From: Brenneria corticis | GTDB lineage: Bacteria > Pseudomonadota > Gammaproteobacteria > Enterobacterales > Enterobacteriaceae | Direction: 5' to 3' | DNA length: 64,000 nucleotides | NCBI RefSeq assembly: GCF_003115855.1 | Contig: NZ_KZ819073.1 | Coordinates: 62,001-126,000, forward strand | Part shown: positions 51,687 through 60,915 of the stretch, piece after piece | Layout of the letters: every line of letters begins with the position of its first letter | Numbering within the stretch: position 1 is the stretch's first letter | Program-made: the position numbers and the translations under genes | The notes under the pieces: model-generated | The model's input: the letters and a program-made list of their open reading frames with translations, nothing else | Database searches by the model: none | What the model was told of the DNA's origin: nothing

Positions 51687-52841
51687 TTATTGCCGGCTGC
51701 CGCCTAATACCGTTTGCGGCTGCCATTTGCCGTCCACGACTTTATAAACCGTGAACGACGGGTTTTGCAGATTGCCTTCGCCGTCGAAAGCGATGACGCC
51801 GGTAACGCCCTGATGCGAAATCGCGCGCAGTTTGGGCAGGTAATCGGCGGCGTCGGTGGAGTCGGCCTGGCGGATGGCGGCGATCAACGTCTGGGTGGCG
51901 TCATAGGCGAACGGGGCGTGCAGTTCGATATGGGTGTGATAGCGGTCGCGGTAAGCCTGTTCGAAGGCTTTCCCGCCCGGCATCTGCTCCACCGGCAGGC
52001 CCGGCTCCAGCGCCACCACCCCTTCGCCTTCCTTCTGCGCCAGCTGCAGGAAGGTCTGGCTGACGAAACCGCCCGCGCCCATCAGCGTGGCGTTGATGCC
52101 CAGCTGTTTGATGCGCCTGGCCAGCGGCGCGGCCTGGCTGTCTACGCCGCCAAAGAAGATAAGGTCGACGTTTTTACTGCGGATCGCCGTCAGTACGGCG
52201 CTGAAATCGACGGTTTTATCATCCACATACTGGCGATCGACGATCTTTACCCCCTGAGACTCCAGCGATTTGACGAACTCGTCCGCCAGTCCCTGCCCGA
52301 AAGCGGTGCGATCGTCGATCACCGCGACGCGGCTCGCTTTCAATACCTGCACCGCGTACTGCCCGGCATAAGCGCCGCCGTCGTCGTCATGCCCCATCAC
52401 CCGGAAACTGGTGTCGAAACCCTGCCTGGTGTAGGCGTGTCCGGTGGCGACCGGCGCCACCTGGGCGATGCCGGCATCGTGATAAATGCGCGCCGCCGGA
52501 ATGCTGGTGCCGGTATTCCAGTGGCCCACCACGCCCGCGACGCCGCTGTCCACCAGCCGCTGCGCCACCGCCACGGCGGTACGCGGATCGGATTGATCGT
52601 CCTCCGACTGCAGCTTGAAGGTGACGGCCTTGCCGCCGATACGCGGTTTTTGCCGGTTAACGTCATCGATGGCCAACTGGGCGCCGTTTTCCAGATCCTT
52701 GCCGATGCGCGCCGACGGCCCGGTAAGCGGTCCGGCAAGGCCGATGATCACGGTTTCGTCCGCCGCCGCGGCGGGCGCGGCGGCCGACAGTCCGAGCAGC
52801 ATCAGCGCCGCCGGAATCATACTTAAGGTTGCTGTTTTCAT
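51687..52841 (-). CDS. Branched-chain-type ABC transporter substrate-binding protein
   Basis: This 384-residue periplasmic binding protein (LivJ/LivK type, Peripla_BP_6) has the signal peptide MKTATLSMIPAALMLLGLSA ending near AAAADE. Ligand-pocket segments: IGLAGPLTGPSARIGKDLENG, GVVGHWNTGTSIPAARIYHD and AFGQGLADEFVKSLESQG. It is encoded after the ATPase genes and just before the ATC hydrolase gene in the same operon, so the ligand may be ATC, a carbamoyl amino acid or a sulfur amino acid rather than leucine. Confidence 0.88.
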   Translation of the reverse strand: MKTATLSMIPAALMLLGLSAAAPAAAADETVIIGLAGPLTGPSARIGKDLENGAQLAIDDVNRQKPRIGGKAVTFKLQSEDDQSDPRTAVAVAQRLVDSGVAGVVGHWNTGTSIPAARIYHDAGIAQVAPVATGHAYTRQGFDTSFRVMGHDDDGGAYAGQYAVQVLKASRVAVIDDRTAFGQGLADEFVKSLESQGVKIVDRQYVDDKTVDFSAVLTAIRSKNVDLIFFGGVDSQAAPLARRIKQLGINATLMGAGGFVSQTFLQLAQKEGEGVVALEPGLPVEQMPGGKAFEQAYRDRYHTHIELHAPFAYDATQTLIAAIRQADSTDAADYLPKLRAISHQGVTGVIAFDGEGNLQNPSFTVYKVVDGKWQPQTVLGGSRQ

Positions 52842-52873
52842 AGGTAGTCCTTGATGTTGGTCGCAGAAACGGG

Positions 52874-53593
52874 CTATTCGCCCAGGTAAATTTGTTGGAT
52901 CGTCGGGTCGTTGAGCAGGTCGGCCGAGTTGCCGCTGTGGGCGATGACGCCGCTGTCCAGCACCCAGGCGCGATCGGTCGCCTCCAGCGCCAGCCGGGCG
53001 TTCTGCTCAATCAGCAACAGCGTCACGCCGTCCGCCCGCAGCGAGCGGATCACCTCAAAGATGTTTTCCACCATCAGCGGTGCCAGCCCCATGGAGGGCT
53101 CGTCGAGGATCAGCAGGCGAGGGCGGCTGAGCAGCGCGCGGGCCAGCGCCAGCATCTGCTGTTCGCCGCCGGAAAGCAGGCCGCCGGGCTGGTGGCGGCG
53201 CTCGCCAAGCCGCGGGAAACGCGCGAAAAGCCGTTCGATTTCACGGCCGACCTGCGCGTTATCGCGGCGTAGCCAGGCGCCCATATGCAGGTTTTCCAGC
53301 ACCGTCATGCGCTGAAAGATGCCGCGTCCTTCCGGCACCATCACCAACCCCTGGCGCAGTAACTGCTCCGGCGACGTTTTTTTATGGCGGTCGTCCTGCC
53401 CGCGGTAAATGACCGAGCCGGTGTAAGGCTGTAGCCTGGCCAGCGCCCGCACGGTGGAGCTTTTACCCGCGCCGTTGGCGCCGATAAGCGTCACCTGTTC
53501 GCCTTCGCGGATGGTGAAATCAATCTGTTTCACCGCCTGAATACCGCCGTAATTCACGCCGAGCCGTTCCACCTGCAATAAAACGTCAGACAT
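52874..53593 (-). CDS. Branched-chain-type ABC transporter ATPase (LivF-like)
   Basis: This 239-residue ATPase has Walker A GANGAGKSS, signature LSGGEQQML and Walker B LLILDEPSMGLAPLM, the LivF hallmark. Two in-frame ATGs exist (53599 and 53593); the second is 8 bases after GGAGG and is preferred. The start lies within the end of the LivG-like gene. Confidence 0.9.
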   Translation of the reverse strand: MSDVLLQVERLGVNYGGIQAVKQIDFTIREGEQVTLIGANGAGKSSTVRALARLQPYTGSVIYRGQDDRHKKTSPEQLLRQGLVMVPEGRGIFQRMTVLENLHMGAWLRRDNAQVGREIERLFARFPRLGERRHQPGGLLSGGEQQMLALARALLSRPRLLILDEPSMGLAPLMVENIFEVIRSLRADGVTLLLIEQNARLALEATDRAWVLDSGVIAHSGNSADLLNDPTIQQIYLGE

Positions 53594-54353
53594 GGGCATG
53601 GCCTCCGAGGTAGGCTTTGATCACCGCCGGATGGCGGCGCACCGTCTGCGGATCGCCCTCGGCGATAACGCCGCCGTAATCCAGCACGCTGATGCGGTCG
53701 CACAGTCCCATCACCAGCTTGACGTCGTGCTCGATGAGCAGAATGGTTTTTCCGTCGTCGCGGATGCGCGCCAGCAGCGCCTGTAGCGCCACCTTTTCGC
53801 CGGCGTTCATGCCGGCGGCGGGCTCGTCGAGCGCCAGCAGTTTGGGGTCGGTGGCCAGGGCGCGGGCGATTTCCAGACGGCGCTGATGGCCGTAGGCCAG
53901 ATCGCGGGCGCGGTAGTGGGCGAATTGGGCGATGCCGACATAGTCCATCCAGTAATGGGCCAGTTCGCGGGTTTCCCGCTCTTCGGCGCGGGCGCGGCGG
54001 TGGCGGCTGACGGCGGCCCATACGCCGTTGCGGGTGCGCGCATGGCGCCCCACCATCACGTTTTCCAGCGCGCTCATCTCATTGAACAGCCGCAGATTCT
54101 GGAAGGTGCGGGCGATGCCGGCCCGGGTGACCTTTTCGATGGAGCGCGGGTTATAGGGCTTCTCTTCCAGCATAAAGCTGCCGCCGTCGGCCTGATACAG
54201 GCCGGTGATCAGGTTGAAACAGGTGGTTTTTCCGGCGCCGTTGGGGCCGATCAGACCGTAGATCTCATGCCGTTCGACGCTGAGTGAAACGTCGTTTACC
54301 GCCACCAGCCCGCCGAAGCGTTTGCTGAGGTGACGAATGGACAACAGCGTCAT
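53586..54353 (-). CDS. Branched-chain-type ABC transporter ATPase (LivG-like)
   Basis: This 255-residue ATPase has Walker A GPNGAGKTT, FNLITGLYQAD, the LivG-specific TFQNLRLF stretch, signature AYGHQRRLEIARALA and Walker B LLALDEPAAGMN. The start at 54353 overlaps the stop of the LivM-like gene (ATGA). With the LivF-like subunit it powers the permease pair. Confidence 0.9.
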   Translation of the reverse strand: MTLLSIRHLSKRFGGLVAVNDVSLSVERHEIYGLIGPNGAGKTTCFNLITGLYQADGGSFMLEEKPYNPRSIEKVTRAGIARTFQNLRLFNEMSALENVMVGRHARTRNGVWAAVSRHRRARAEERETRELAHYWMDYVGIAQFAHYRARDLAYGHQRRLEIARALATDPKLLALDEPAAGMNAGEKVALQALLARIRDDGKTILLIEHDVKLVMGLCDRISVLDYGGVIAEGDPQTVRRHPAVIKAYLGGHAHV

Positions 54354-55456
54354 GCTTTCCCCTCCCCATGACGGGCGGGCCACAGTCCCGCCGGACGGAA
54401 CAGCATCACCAGCACCAGCGCCAGACCGTAAAACAGCTGGCGCAGGATTTCCGGGTCGATGACTACCGCGCCGAACAGCGACTGTTGCAGCGGCGCGGCA
54501 TGGCTGCGCAGGAACTCCGGCAGCGCCGAGAGCAGGATGGCGCCGACAATCACCCCCGGAATATGTCCCATCCCGCCGAGCACCACCATCGCCAGTACGG
54601 CGATGGACTCGTGCAGCGTGAAGGACTCCGGGGAGACGAAGCCCTGAAAAGAGGCGAACAGCGTACCCGCCACGCCGCCGAAAGCGGCGCCGATGGCAAA
54701 GGCGAGCAGCTTGTAATTACGCGCGTTGATGCCCATGGCGCGCGCGGCGTCCTCATCTTCGCGGATGGCGGCCCAGGCAAGCCCCACGCGGGAGTGCTGC
54801 AGGCGCAGGGAGATAAAAACAATGGCGATGACTATCGCCGCGAGCAGGTAGTACCACAGGTACAGCGCCGGGATTTTGATGCCGAACAGCTGGTGGACGC
54901 CGCTGAATTTGACGCCGAACAGCGACAGGGTATCGATGCCGGAAATCCCTTTCGGTCCGTTGGTGATATTGATCGGACGATCGAGATTGCGCATCAGGAT
55001 ACGGATAATTTCGCCGAAACCGAGGGTGACGATGGCCAGATAATCGCCGCGCAGGCGCAGCGTGGGCGCCCCCAGCGCTATGCCGCACAGCGCCGCCAGC
55101 GCGGCGGAGAGCGGCAGCAGCAGGAGGATGGAAAAGTGCAGCCCGTGCGGGAAATAGTGCAACAGCAGCGGAAACGCGCCGACGAGATGAGGCGACGCCA
55201 GCAGCGCGGCCAGATAGGCGCCCACGGCGTAGAAAGCGATAAAGCCCATATCCAGCAGCCCGGTAAAGCCCACCACGATATTCAGCCCCAGCGCCAGCAT
55301 GATATACAGCAGGGTGAAGTCGATCACCCGCACCCAGTAGTTGCCGCCCAGGCCGCCGGCCACCCAGGGCGCGACGAGCAGCGCGGCGATAAACAGCGCC
55401 AGGCCGAGGTGCAGCCGGCGTCGCGCCGCGGCGCGGACAAAGGTTGTTTCGCTCAT
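54350..55456 (-). CDS. Branched-chain-type ABC transporter permease (LivM-like)
   Basis: This 368-residue inner-membrane permease has about ten hydrophobic segments and the family stretches NIVVGFTGLLDMGFIAFYAVGAY, RLRGDYLAIVTLGFGEI and WAAIREDEDAARAMGIN. It is preceded by the LivH-like gene with an 8-bp gap. Confidence 0.9.
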   Translation of the reverse strand: MSETTFVRAAARRRLHLGLALFIAALLVAPWVAGGLGGNYWVRVIDFTLLYIMLALGLNIVVGFTGLLDMGFIAFYAVGAYLAALLASPHLVGAFPLLLHYFPHGLHFSILLLLPLSAALAALCGIALGAPTLRLRGDYLAIVTLGFGEIIRILMRNLDRPINITNGPKGISGIDTLSLFGVKFSGVHQLFGIKIPALYLWYYLLAAIVIAIVFISLRLQHSRVGLAWAAIREDEDAARAMGINARNYKLLAFAIGAAFGGVAGTLFASFQGFVSPESFTLHESIAVLAMVVLGGMGHIPGVIVGAILLSALPEFLRSHAAPLQQSLFGAVVIDPEILRQLFYGLALVLVMLFRPAGLWPARHGEGKA

Positions 55457-55464
55457 CGTCGCTC

Positions 55465-56436
55465 CTATGCGCGGTTGGCCAGCCGCTCGCCGAGCAGGCC
55501 GGACGGGCGGAATACCAGCACCAGGATCAGCACCATAAAGGCAAAGACGTCCTGATAGTTGCTGCCGAACGCGCCGTTGGTGAATTCGCCAAGATAACCG
55601 GCGCCCAGGGATTCGATAATGCCCAGCGACAGCCCGCCGAGCATCGCGCCGCGCAGGTTGCCGATGCCGCCCAGAATGGCGGCGGTAAAGGCTTTGATGC
55701 CGGGGAGAAAGCCCATCGAAAAACTGGCGTTGCCGTAGTTGCTGGCCATCATCACGCCCGCCAGCGCGGCGAACAGGCCGCCGATGGCGAAGGTGAGGGT
55801 AATGATGCGGTTGGGGTTAACGCCCATCAGGCTGGCGACCTGCGGATTTTCCGCCGTGGCGCGCATGGCGCGCCCCAGACGGCTGTGTTCCACCAGCAGC
55901 AACAGCGCGACCATGACCGCCAGCGCCAGGCCGACGGTAACCAGCCCGGTGACGGTAATCACCGCCGGCGGGTGTTGCGCGTCGCCCGCCGTCACCGCAA
56001 TCGGATCCATGGGGAGAATCTGCGGAAACATCAACGGATTGCGTGACCAGATCAGCATGGCGAAGGTTTGCAGCAGCAGCGACACGCCAATTCCGCTGAT
56101 CAACGGCGCCAGGCGCGGGGCATGCCGCAAACGGCGATAGGCGAAGCGTTCTATCGCCACGGCGACCAGCGCGCAGACCATCATCGCCGCCAGCAGGGAG
56201 AGCGCCAGCGCCAGCAGCGGCGGCATGGCCGGCGCAAGCTCTTCCAGCAGGCGCAGGCCGGAGAGCGTGGTCAGCGCGCCGACCATCAGAATATCGCCGT
56301 GAGCGAAATTGATAATGCGCAGAATGCCGTACACCATGGTGTAGCCCAGCGCGACAAGCGCGTAGATACTGCCGAGCATCACGCCATTAATCAGTTGTTG
56401 CAGTAGAGTATCCACATCGTCATCCGCCAGGTTCAC
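55465..56436 (-). CDS. Branched-chain-type ABC transporter permease (LivH-like)
   Basis: This inner-membrane permease of about 320 residues has the LivH segments LINGVMLGSIYALVALGYTMVYGILRIINFAHGD, RAMRATAENPQVASLMG and GGIGNLRGAMLGG. The ATG at 56436 gives 323 residues; a GTG at 56415 (VDTLLQQLINGV) fits homologue N-termini and has GGCGG at better spacing, so the true start may be 56415. It is first of seven genes in the operon running to 49931. Confidence 0.88.
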   Translation of the reverse strand: MNLADDDVDTLLQQLINGVMLGSIYALVALGYTMVYGILRIINFAHGDILMVGALTTLSGLRLLEELAPAMPPLLALALSLLAAMMVCALVAVAIERFAYRRLRHAPRLAPLISGIGVSLLLQTFAMLIWSRNPLMFPQILPMDPIAVTAGDAQHPPAVITVTGLVTVGLALAVMVALLLLVEHSRLGRAMRATAENPQVASLMGVNPNRIITLTFAIGGLFAALAGVMMASNYGNASFSMGFLPGIKAFTAAILGGIGNLRGAMLGGLSLGIIESLGAGYLGEFTNGAFGSNYQDVFAFMVLILVLVFRPSGLLGERLANRA

Positions 56437-56471
56437 ATCGCCCGTTTAACATCCAATATCTGAATTAAACT

Positions 56472-56501
56472 GTGAAATACGCAAAAAACATTTCTTATAA
56501 T
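56472..56501 (+). promoter_or_regulatory. Candidate promoter of the lysR gene
   Basis: GTGAAA (56472-56477) and TATAAT (56496-56501), spaced by 18 bases, point toward the LysR gene. They lie in the 147-bp gap divergent from the importer operon. Confidence 0.4.
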
Positions 56502-56529
56502 GAAAGTGTGGGTAACTAACGAATTGAAA

Positions 56530-56542
56530 ATTAATGATTAAT
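56530..56542. promoter_or_regulatory. Palindrome ATTAATGATTAAT
   Basis: A 13-bp perfect palindrome around a central G lies 41 bp before the lysR start, in the divergent promoter region. A candidate binding site for the LysR protein, although it is not a classic T-N11-A motif. Confidence 0.35.
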
Positions 56543-56583
56543 AATCTATGGTGGGATTATTTCGCCGATGAAAAATTCAACAG

Positions 56584-57519
56584 ATGAATAAAATAGAACA
56601 ATTGCTGCAGGGCGGATTAGGCGAGGACGGCCGCCTGCCCAACGATCCGCCGCTGCGGGCGGTGCGGGTTTTTGAAGCTATCGCCCGTCTGGGGAGCATT
56701 ACCGCGGCGGCGCGGGAGCTGAACATTTCCCCCTCGGCGGTCAGCCACCAGTTGAAGACGCTGGAGACCTTTCTGCAAATGCCGTTGACGGAGCGTCAGG
56801 GGCGGCGGCTGATGCTGAGAAATGAAGGACGCGAATACTATCGCTCGATTCGTTCCGCGTTTACCGTGTTGCGCCAGGCTACCGAACATGTGCTGGATCA
56901 CGCCCAGTCCCGCCAGGTGACCATCAGCCTGATCCCGCTGTTCGGCATGGGCTGGTTTATCCCGCGGCTGCCGGACTTTCTGCGCGCCAATTCGCAAACC
57001 GATATCAACGTGGTCTACGCCAATCATCGCAATTACCTGAGCGATGCCTCCGATATGTCGATCCGTTTCGGCGGCGGGCAGTGGGGGGGATATCGCAGCG
57101 AGAAGCTGGTGTCCGGCAAGATGGTGCCGGTTTGCAGCCGCGAATTTCTGCGCGTCCACGGCCATATCGACGAGCCGGAACAACTGCTGCAGTTGCCGCT
57201 GCTGCACGATGAGGAGCGCTCGACCTGGATGCAGTGGTTTCAGGCGCAGAACGTCAGGCGTCCGCCGCGCAGCACCGGTCCGCTGTTCGAAGACGGTCTG
57301 CTGACGCTGGCGGGGCTTCAGGCGGGGCTGGGATGCGCGCTGATGCGCGAACCGCTGATTGAGCGCTTTCTGCACAGCGGCGAACTGGTGAAACTGTTCG
57401 ATCTGCCGATTGACGACGGACGGGATTACCACCTGTGCGTCCGGCAGGACATCGAGATGTCGGCGGACGGCAAATTGCTGCAACGCTGGCTGCAAGAGCA
57501 GGCGGGCGTTAGCGCATAG
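56584..57519 (+). CDS. LysR-family transcriptional regulator (GcvA-like)
   Basis: This 311-residue regulator has an N-terminal winged helix-turn-helix (about residues 23-82: LRAVRVFEAIARLGSITAAARELNISPSAVSHQL) and a C-terminal periplasmic-binding-like effector domain with ISLIPLFGMGWFIPRLPDF and DMSIRFGGGQWGGY, the GcvA pattern. It is divergent from the seven-gene importer/ATC operon and is its probable regulator; the effector may be the imported compound or a cysteine-related metabolite. Confidence 0.9.
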   Translation: MNKIEQLLQGGLGEDGRLPNDPPLRAVRVFEAIARLGSITAAARELNISPSAVSHQLKTLETFLQMPLTERQGRRLMLRNEGREYYRSIRSAFTVLRQATEHVLDHAQSRQVTISLIPLFGMGWFIPRLPDFLRANSQTDINVVYANHRNYLSDASDMSIRFGGGQWGGYRSEKLVSGKMVPVCSREFLRVHGHIDEPEQLLQLPLLHDEERSTWMQWFQAQNVRRPPRSTGPLFEDGLLTLAGLQAGLGCALMREPLIERFLHSGELVKLFDLPIDDGRDYHLCVRQDIEMSADGKLLQRWLQEQAGVSA

Positions 57520-57546
57520 CCGGTCGCATCGCGCGGGCCGCAGGAG

Positions 57547-58911
57547 CTATGGCCGGGCGACCAGCTCTTCCAACTGCCGTCTGCTGATTTTCTTATTATC
57601 GATTTTGACGTAGGCGCTGTACTCGTCGGGGACGATAATCACCTCCGCCACGCCGGGCTGGGTGCGCATTTTCTGTTCGAGATCGCCGTTGCGCAACGCG
57701 GAATCGGAAAGCGTAATTCTCAGGCTGCTGAGGTAGGGGGGCTCGCGCATGGTGAACCCCACCAGCAGCCACAGCGCGGCGACGCCCGCGCCCGCCGCGA
57801 ACACCCCCGCCGCGCCGTAATGCTCGAACAGCGCGCCTCCCAGACCGCCGCCGATAGCCACGCCGAGAAACTGGGTGGTGGAGTAGACGCCCAGCGCGGT
57901 TCCCTTGTATCCGGCGGGGGATTCTTTGCTGATCAGCGACGGCAATAGCGCTTCCATCACGTTGAACGCCAGAAAGAACAGCTGCACGCCGGCAATAATC
58001 TGCCAGAGCTGATTGCCCGCCGCCCACAGCGTCAGCTCGGCGGCGATAAGCACCAGGATGCAGCCGACGAACACCTGCTTCATGCGCCGTTTCAACTCGG
58101 CGTAGATAATGAACGGCACCACGCCGGCGAAGGAAATCAGCATGGTGACCAGATAGACTTTCCAGTGATCCTGCGGCGCCAGCCCGGCCTGTTCCAGCAC
58201 GCGCGGCAGCGCCACGAAGCTCGACATCAGCAGAATATGCAGACTCATAATGCCGAAGTTCAGCTTCAGCAGGCGGCTATTGGCTAAAACCTTGCGCAAA
58301 CCGCCGCGCACGATGGCCGATTCCCGATTCAGCACGTGAGTCGGAGGCTCGGGGATCAGGGTCAGGGTGATCGCTATCCCCATCAGCGACAGCGCGGCGA
58401 TGCCCCAGAACAGGGCCTGCAAGCCGAAAGCATGGGTCACGATAGGCCCCGCCACCATGGCGATGGCAAAGGTGACGCCGAAGCTGACGCCGATAAAGGC
58501 CATCGCTTTGGTGCGGTTTTGTTCGCGGGTGAGATCGGAGAGCAATGCCATCACCGCGGCGGAGATGGCGCCGGAGCCCTGCAACGCCCGGCCGAGAATA
58601 ATCCCCCAGATGGAATCGCTGAGGGCGGCGATAACGCTGCCCAGGGCAAAAATCAGCAATCCGCCGACGATTAACGGTTTTCTGCCCACGCGATCCGACA
58701 TCAGGCCGAAGGGGATCTGAAAAACCGCCTGCATCAGGCCGTAAATGCCGATGGCAATACCGATCAGCGACTCGCTGGCGCCCTGCAACGCCATGCCGTA
58801 GGTGGTCAGCACCGGCAGCACCATAAACATGCCGAGCATGCGCAGCGAAAATACCGTACCCAGGCCCCATGTCGCCCGCAGCTCGCCGGGGGTCATTTTG
58901 TTGTCGTTCAT
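57547..58911 (-). CDS. yajR: MFS transporter YajR
   Basis: This 454-residue major facilitator transporter has twelve membrane segments and the C-terminal ferredoxin-like YAM domain (PGVAEVIIVPDEYSAYVKIDNKKIS) that defines YajR. Motif A appears as GLMSDRVGRKPLIVGG. It is a proton-driven drug-type antiporter by family; the natural substrate is unknown. Position next to cyoE as in E. coli. It is convergent with the LysR gene. Confidence 0.94.
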   Translation of the reverse strand: MNDNKMTPGELRATWGLGTVFSLRMLGMFMVLPVLTTYGMALQGASESLIGIAIGIYGLMQAVFQIPFGLMSDRVGRKPLIVGGLLIFALGSVIAALSDSIWGIILGRALQGSGAISAAVMALLSDLTREQNRTKAMAFIGVSFGVTFAIAMVAGPIVTHAFGLQALFWGIAALSLMGIAITLTLIPEPPTHVLNRESAIVRGGLRKVLANSRLLKLNFGIMSLHILLMSSFVALPRVLEQAGLAPQDHWKVYLVTMLISFAGVVPFIIYAELKRRMKQVFVGCILVLIAAELTLWAAGNQLWQIIAGVQLFFLAFNVMEALLPSLISKESPAGYKGTALGVYSTTQFLGVAIGGGLGGALFEHYGAAGVFAAGAGVAALWLLVGFTMREPPYLSSLRITLSDSALRNGDLEQKMRTQPGVAEVIIVPDEYSAYVKIDNKKISRRQLEELVARP

Positions 58912-59001
58912 TAATACCTCTGGAAAAACGTCGGCGCTATTCTAGTGCGTTATTCGCCATTGCGTAAACGACAGGTTTGTTACGTGATTTGGCATTGATG
59001 C

Positions 59002-59021
59002 CCTCCCCCGCGAAGGGGAGG
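59002..59021. repeat. Short GC-rich stem between cyoE and yajR
   Basis: CCTCCCC and GGGGAGG, separated by CGCGAA, form a short stem in the 155-bp gap downstream of cyoE. Similar CCTCCCC/GGGGAGG stems are common intergenic repeats; it may help end the cyo transcript. Confidence 0.4.
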
Positions 59022-59066
59022 TAGGGGGGGAAAGCCGGAAGGTTTGGTTGATCGGCGTGCCGATGA

Positions 59067-59954
59067 TTAACGCAAATAGGTCAGCAGGACTTCCCGCGCC
59101 GGCGCGATGGAGTCGACGGACATCATCACGCTCAGCGAGGTAATGGCGACAATGGAAAACATAAACAGCTTTTTCGCCCATACCCGGTCGTCATTGGCGT
59201 TTTTATAGCCTGACAACGCCATCCCCAGCCACCACACGCTGACCGCCGCGGCGACCACCAGATATTTGTAACCGGCGTAGCCGCCGAGAGACAGCATCAG
59301 GGTGGCGACCATAAACGCCAGGATATACAGCGTGATATGGTTCTTCGCCACGGAAATGCCTTTTACCACCGGCAGCACCGGAATATTGGCGGCCTGATAA
59401 TCCTTAAAGCGGAAAATGGCGATCGCGTAGGAGTGAGGCATCTGCCACAGGCTGAAAATCAGCAGCAGAATCAATGCGCCCGCATCAAACTGATTGCTGA
59501 CGGCGCAGTAGCCGATAACCGGCGGCGCGGCGCCGGACAGGCTGCCGATCAGCGTGCCGTAAACCGAATGACGCTTCATATACAGGCTGTAAACGCCGAC
59601 GTAAACCACGAAGCCCATCACCGCCAGCCACATGGCCAGCGGATTGGCGGCGATATACAGCAGCGCGAAGCCGGCAATACCCAGCAGAGAAGCGTAAACC
59701 AGGGTTACTTTCAGTGAGATCAGTCCCCTCACCAGAACCCGATTCTTGGTTCTCTCCATTTTTTTGTCGATATCGCGGTCGATAACGTTGTTGAAAACGC
59801 AACCCGACGCAACCACCAGCGATACCCCAAACAGCGTGGCAAGAAACAGGGGGTAATCAATGCTGCCTTGCGCGGCGAGGAGAAATCCGCCGATAACAGA
59901 AATCAGATTACCGAAAATAATTCCCGGTTTGGTGACTTGCAGGTATTTAATCAT
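59067..59954 (-). CDS. cyoE: Protoheme IX farnesyltransferase (heme O synthase)
   Basis: This 295-residue integral membrane prenyltransferase adds a farnesyl group to heme B to make heme O for cytochrome bo3. The first Asp-rich motif is NNVIDRDIDKKMERTKNR, followed by YMKRHSVYGTLIGSLSGAAPPVIGY; nine or so membrane segments. It is last gene of cyoABCDE, 14 bp after cyoD. Its farnesyl donor is the product of IspA, also encoded in this window. Confidence 0.97.
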   Translation of the reverse strand: MIKYLQVTKPGIIFGNLISVIGGFLLAAQGSIDYPLFLATLFGVSLVVASGCVFNNVIDRDIDKKMERTKNRVLVRGLISLKVTLVYASLLGIAGFALLYIAANPLAMWLAVMGFVVYVGVYSLYMKRHSVYGTLIGSLSGAAPPVIGYCAVSNQFDAGALILLLIFSLWQMPHSYAIAIFRFKDYQAANIPVLPVVKGISVAKNHITLYILAFMVATLMLSLGGYAGYKYLVVAAAVSVWWLGMALSGYKNANDDRVWAKKLFMFSIVAITSLSVMMSVDSIAPAREVLLTYLR

Positions 59955-59968
59955 CTTTTACGGCTCGG

Positions 59969-60301
59969 TTACTGGATCATCATGTTGGCGTGCGTGTTCC
60001 ACATAATCCATATGGAACCGGCAACGACAATGGCGATAATCAGGACGGTAAACACAAGGGCCACCACGTTCCAGCGCTCTTCCGAGGCGGTGCTCAGATG
60101 CAGGAAGTACACCAGATGAACCAGAATCTGGATAACCGCACATCCCACGACGGTCAGTATGATGACGTTATGCGAAGCTGAACCGGCCATTACCATCGCA
60201 AAAGGGATCACGGTCAGGATAACGGACAGAACAAAACCTATCAGGTAGGATTTGACGCTACCGTGGCTGGCGCCTGCATGATCGGTTGTTGAATGACTCA
60301 T
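59969..60301 (-). CDS. cyoD: Cytochrome bo3 ubiquinol oxidase subunit IV
   Basis: This 110-residue membrane subunit has three spans, stabilising the CuB site during assembly. Segments SVKSYLIGFVLSVILTVIPF and VHLVYFLHLS are typical. The start at 60301 (MSHSTTDHAGASHGS) shares one base with the cyoC stop (TAATG). Confidence 0.96.
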   Translation of the reverse strand: MSHSTTDHAGASHGSVKSYLIGFVLSVILTVIPFAMVMAGSASHNVIILTVVGCAVIQILVHLVYFLHLSTASEERWNVVALVFTVLIIAIVVAGSIWIMWNTHANMMIQ

Positions 60302-60915
60302 TACATCGCCCCCATCAGGTAAACAACGGTGAAGACACAAATCCAGACCACGTCCAGGAAGTGCCAGAACAGGCTCAGGCACATCAGGCGGGTTCGGTTG
60401 GTGGCGGTCAGGCCGCGTCCGGCGACCTGCGCCATCATAATGACGAGCCAGATCAGGCCGGCGGTAACGTGGATGCCGTGGGTGCCCACCAGCGCAAAGA
60501 ACGCCGACAGGAAAGCGCTGCGATCCGGGCCGTAACCTTCGGCAATCAGGTGATGGAATTCATAGATTTCCATGGCGATAAACGCCAGGCCGAACAGGAA
60601 GGTCAGCCCCAGCCAGAGGTTAACCCGCGACTTGTCGCCCTTGTTCATGGCGATCATCGCCATGCCGTAGGTAATACTGCTGAACAACAGGGCGAAGGTT
60701 TCCACCAGCACGAAGGGCAGTTCGAAAATGTCCTTCCCCGTCGGACCGCCCGCGGTGCCGTTAACCAGCACGGCATAGGTCGCGAACAGAGACGCAAACA
60801 GGATGCAGTCGCTCATCAGGTAGATCCAGAAGCCGAATACCTTGGTGGCCCCCGCATCGTGGTGCCCATGCTCGGCATGGGCTGCGCTATGGTTAGTCAG
60901 AGTTTCAGTTGACAT
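60301..60915 (-). CDS. cyoC: Cytochrome bo3 ubiquinol oxidase subunit III
   Basis: This 204-residue membrane subunit has five spans: KVFGFWIYLMSDCILFASLFATYAVL at the start, GTHGIHVTAGLIWLVIM and LSLFWHFLDVVWICVFTVVYLMGAM at the end. The His-rich N-terminus (HAEHGHHDAG) is common in enterobacteria. It overlaps cyoB by 11 bp and cyoD by one base. Confidence 0.97.
   Translation of the reverse strand: MSTETLTNHSAAHAEHGHHDAGATKVFGFWIYLMSDCILFASLFATYAVLVNGTAGGPTGKDIFELPFVLVETFALLFSSITYGMAMIAMNKGDKSRVNLWLGLTFLFGLAFIAMEIYEFHHLIAEGYGPDRSAFLSAFFALVGTHGIHVTAGLIWLVIMMAQVAGRGLTATNRTRLMCLSLFWHFLDVVWICVFTVVYLMGAM

Noticed and set aside
54368..55555. A 395-codon open frame opposite the LivM-like gene
   Set aside because: The translation is Gln/Arg/His-rich low complexity and the other strand holds a clear permease with overlapping operon junctions.
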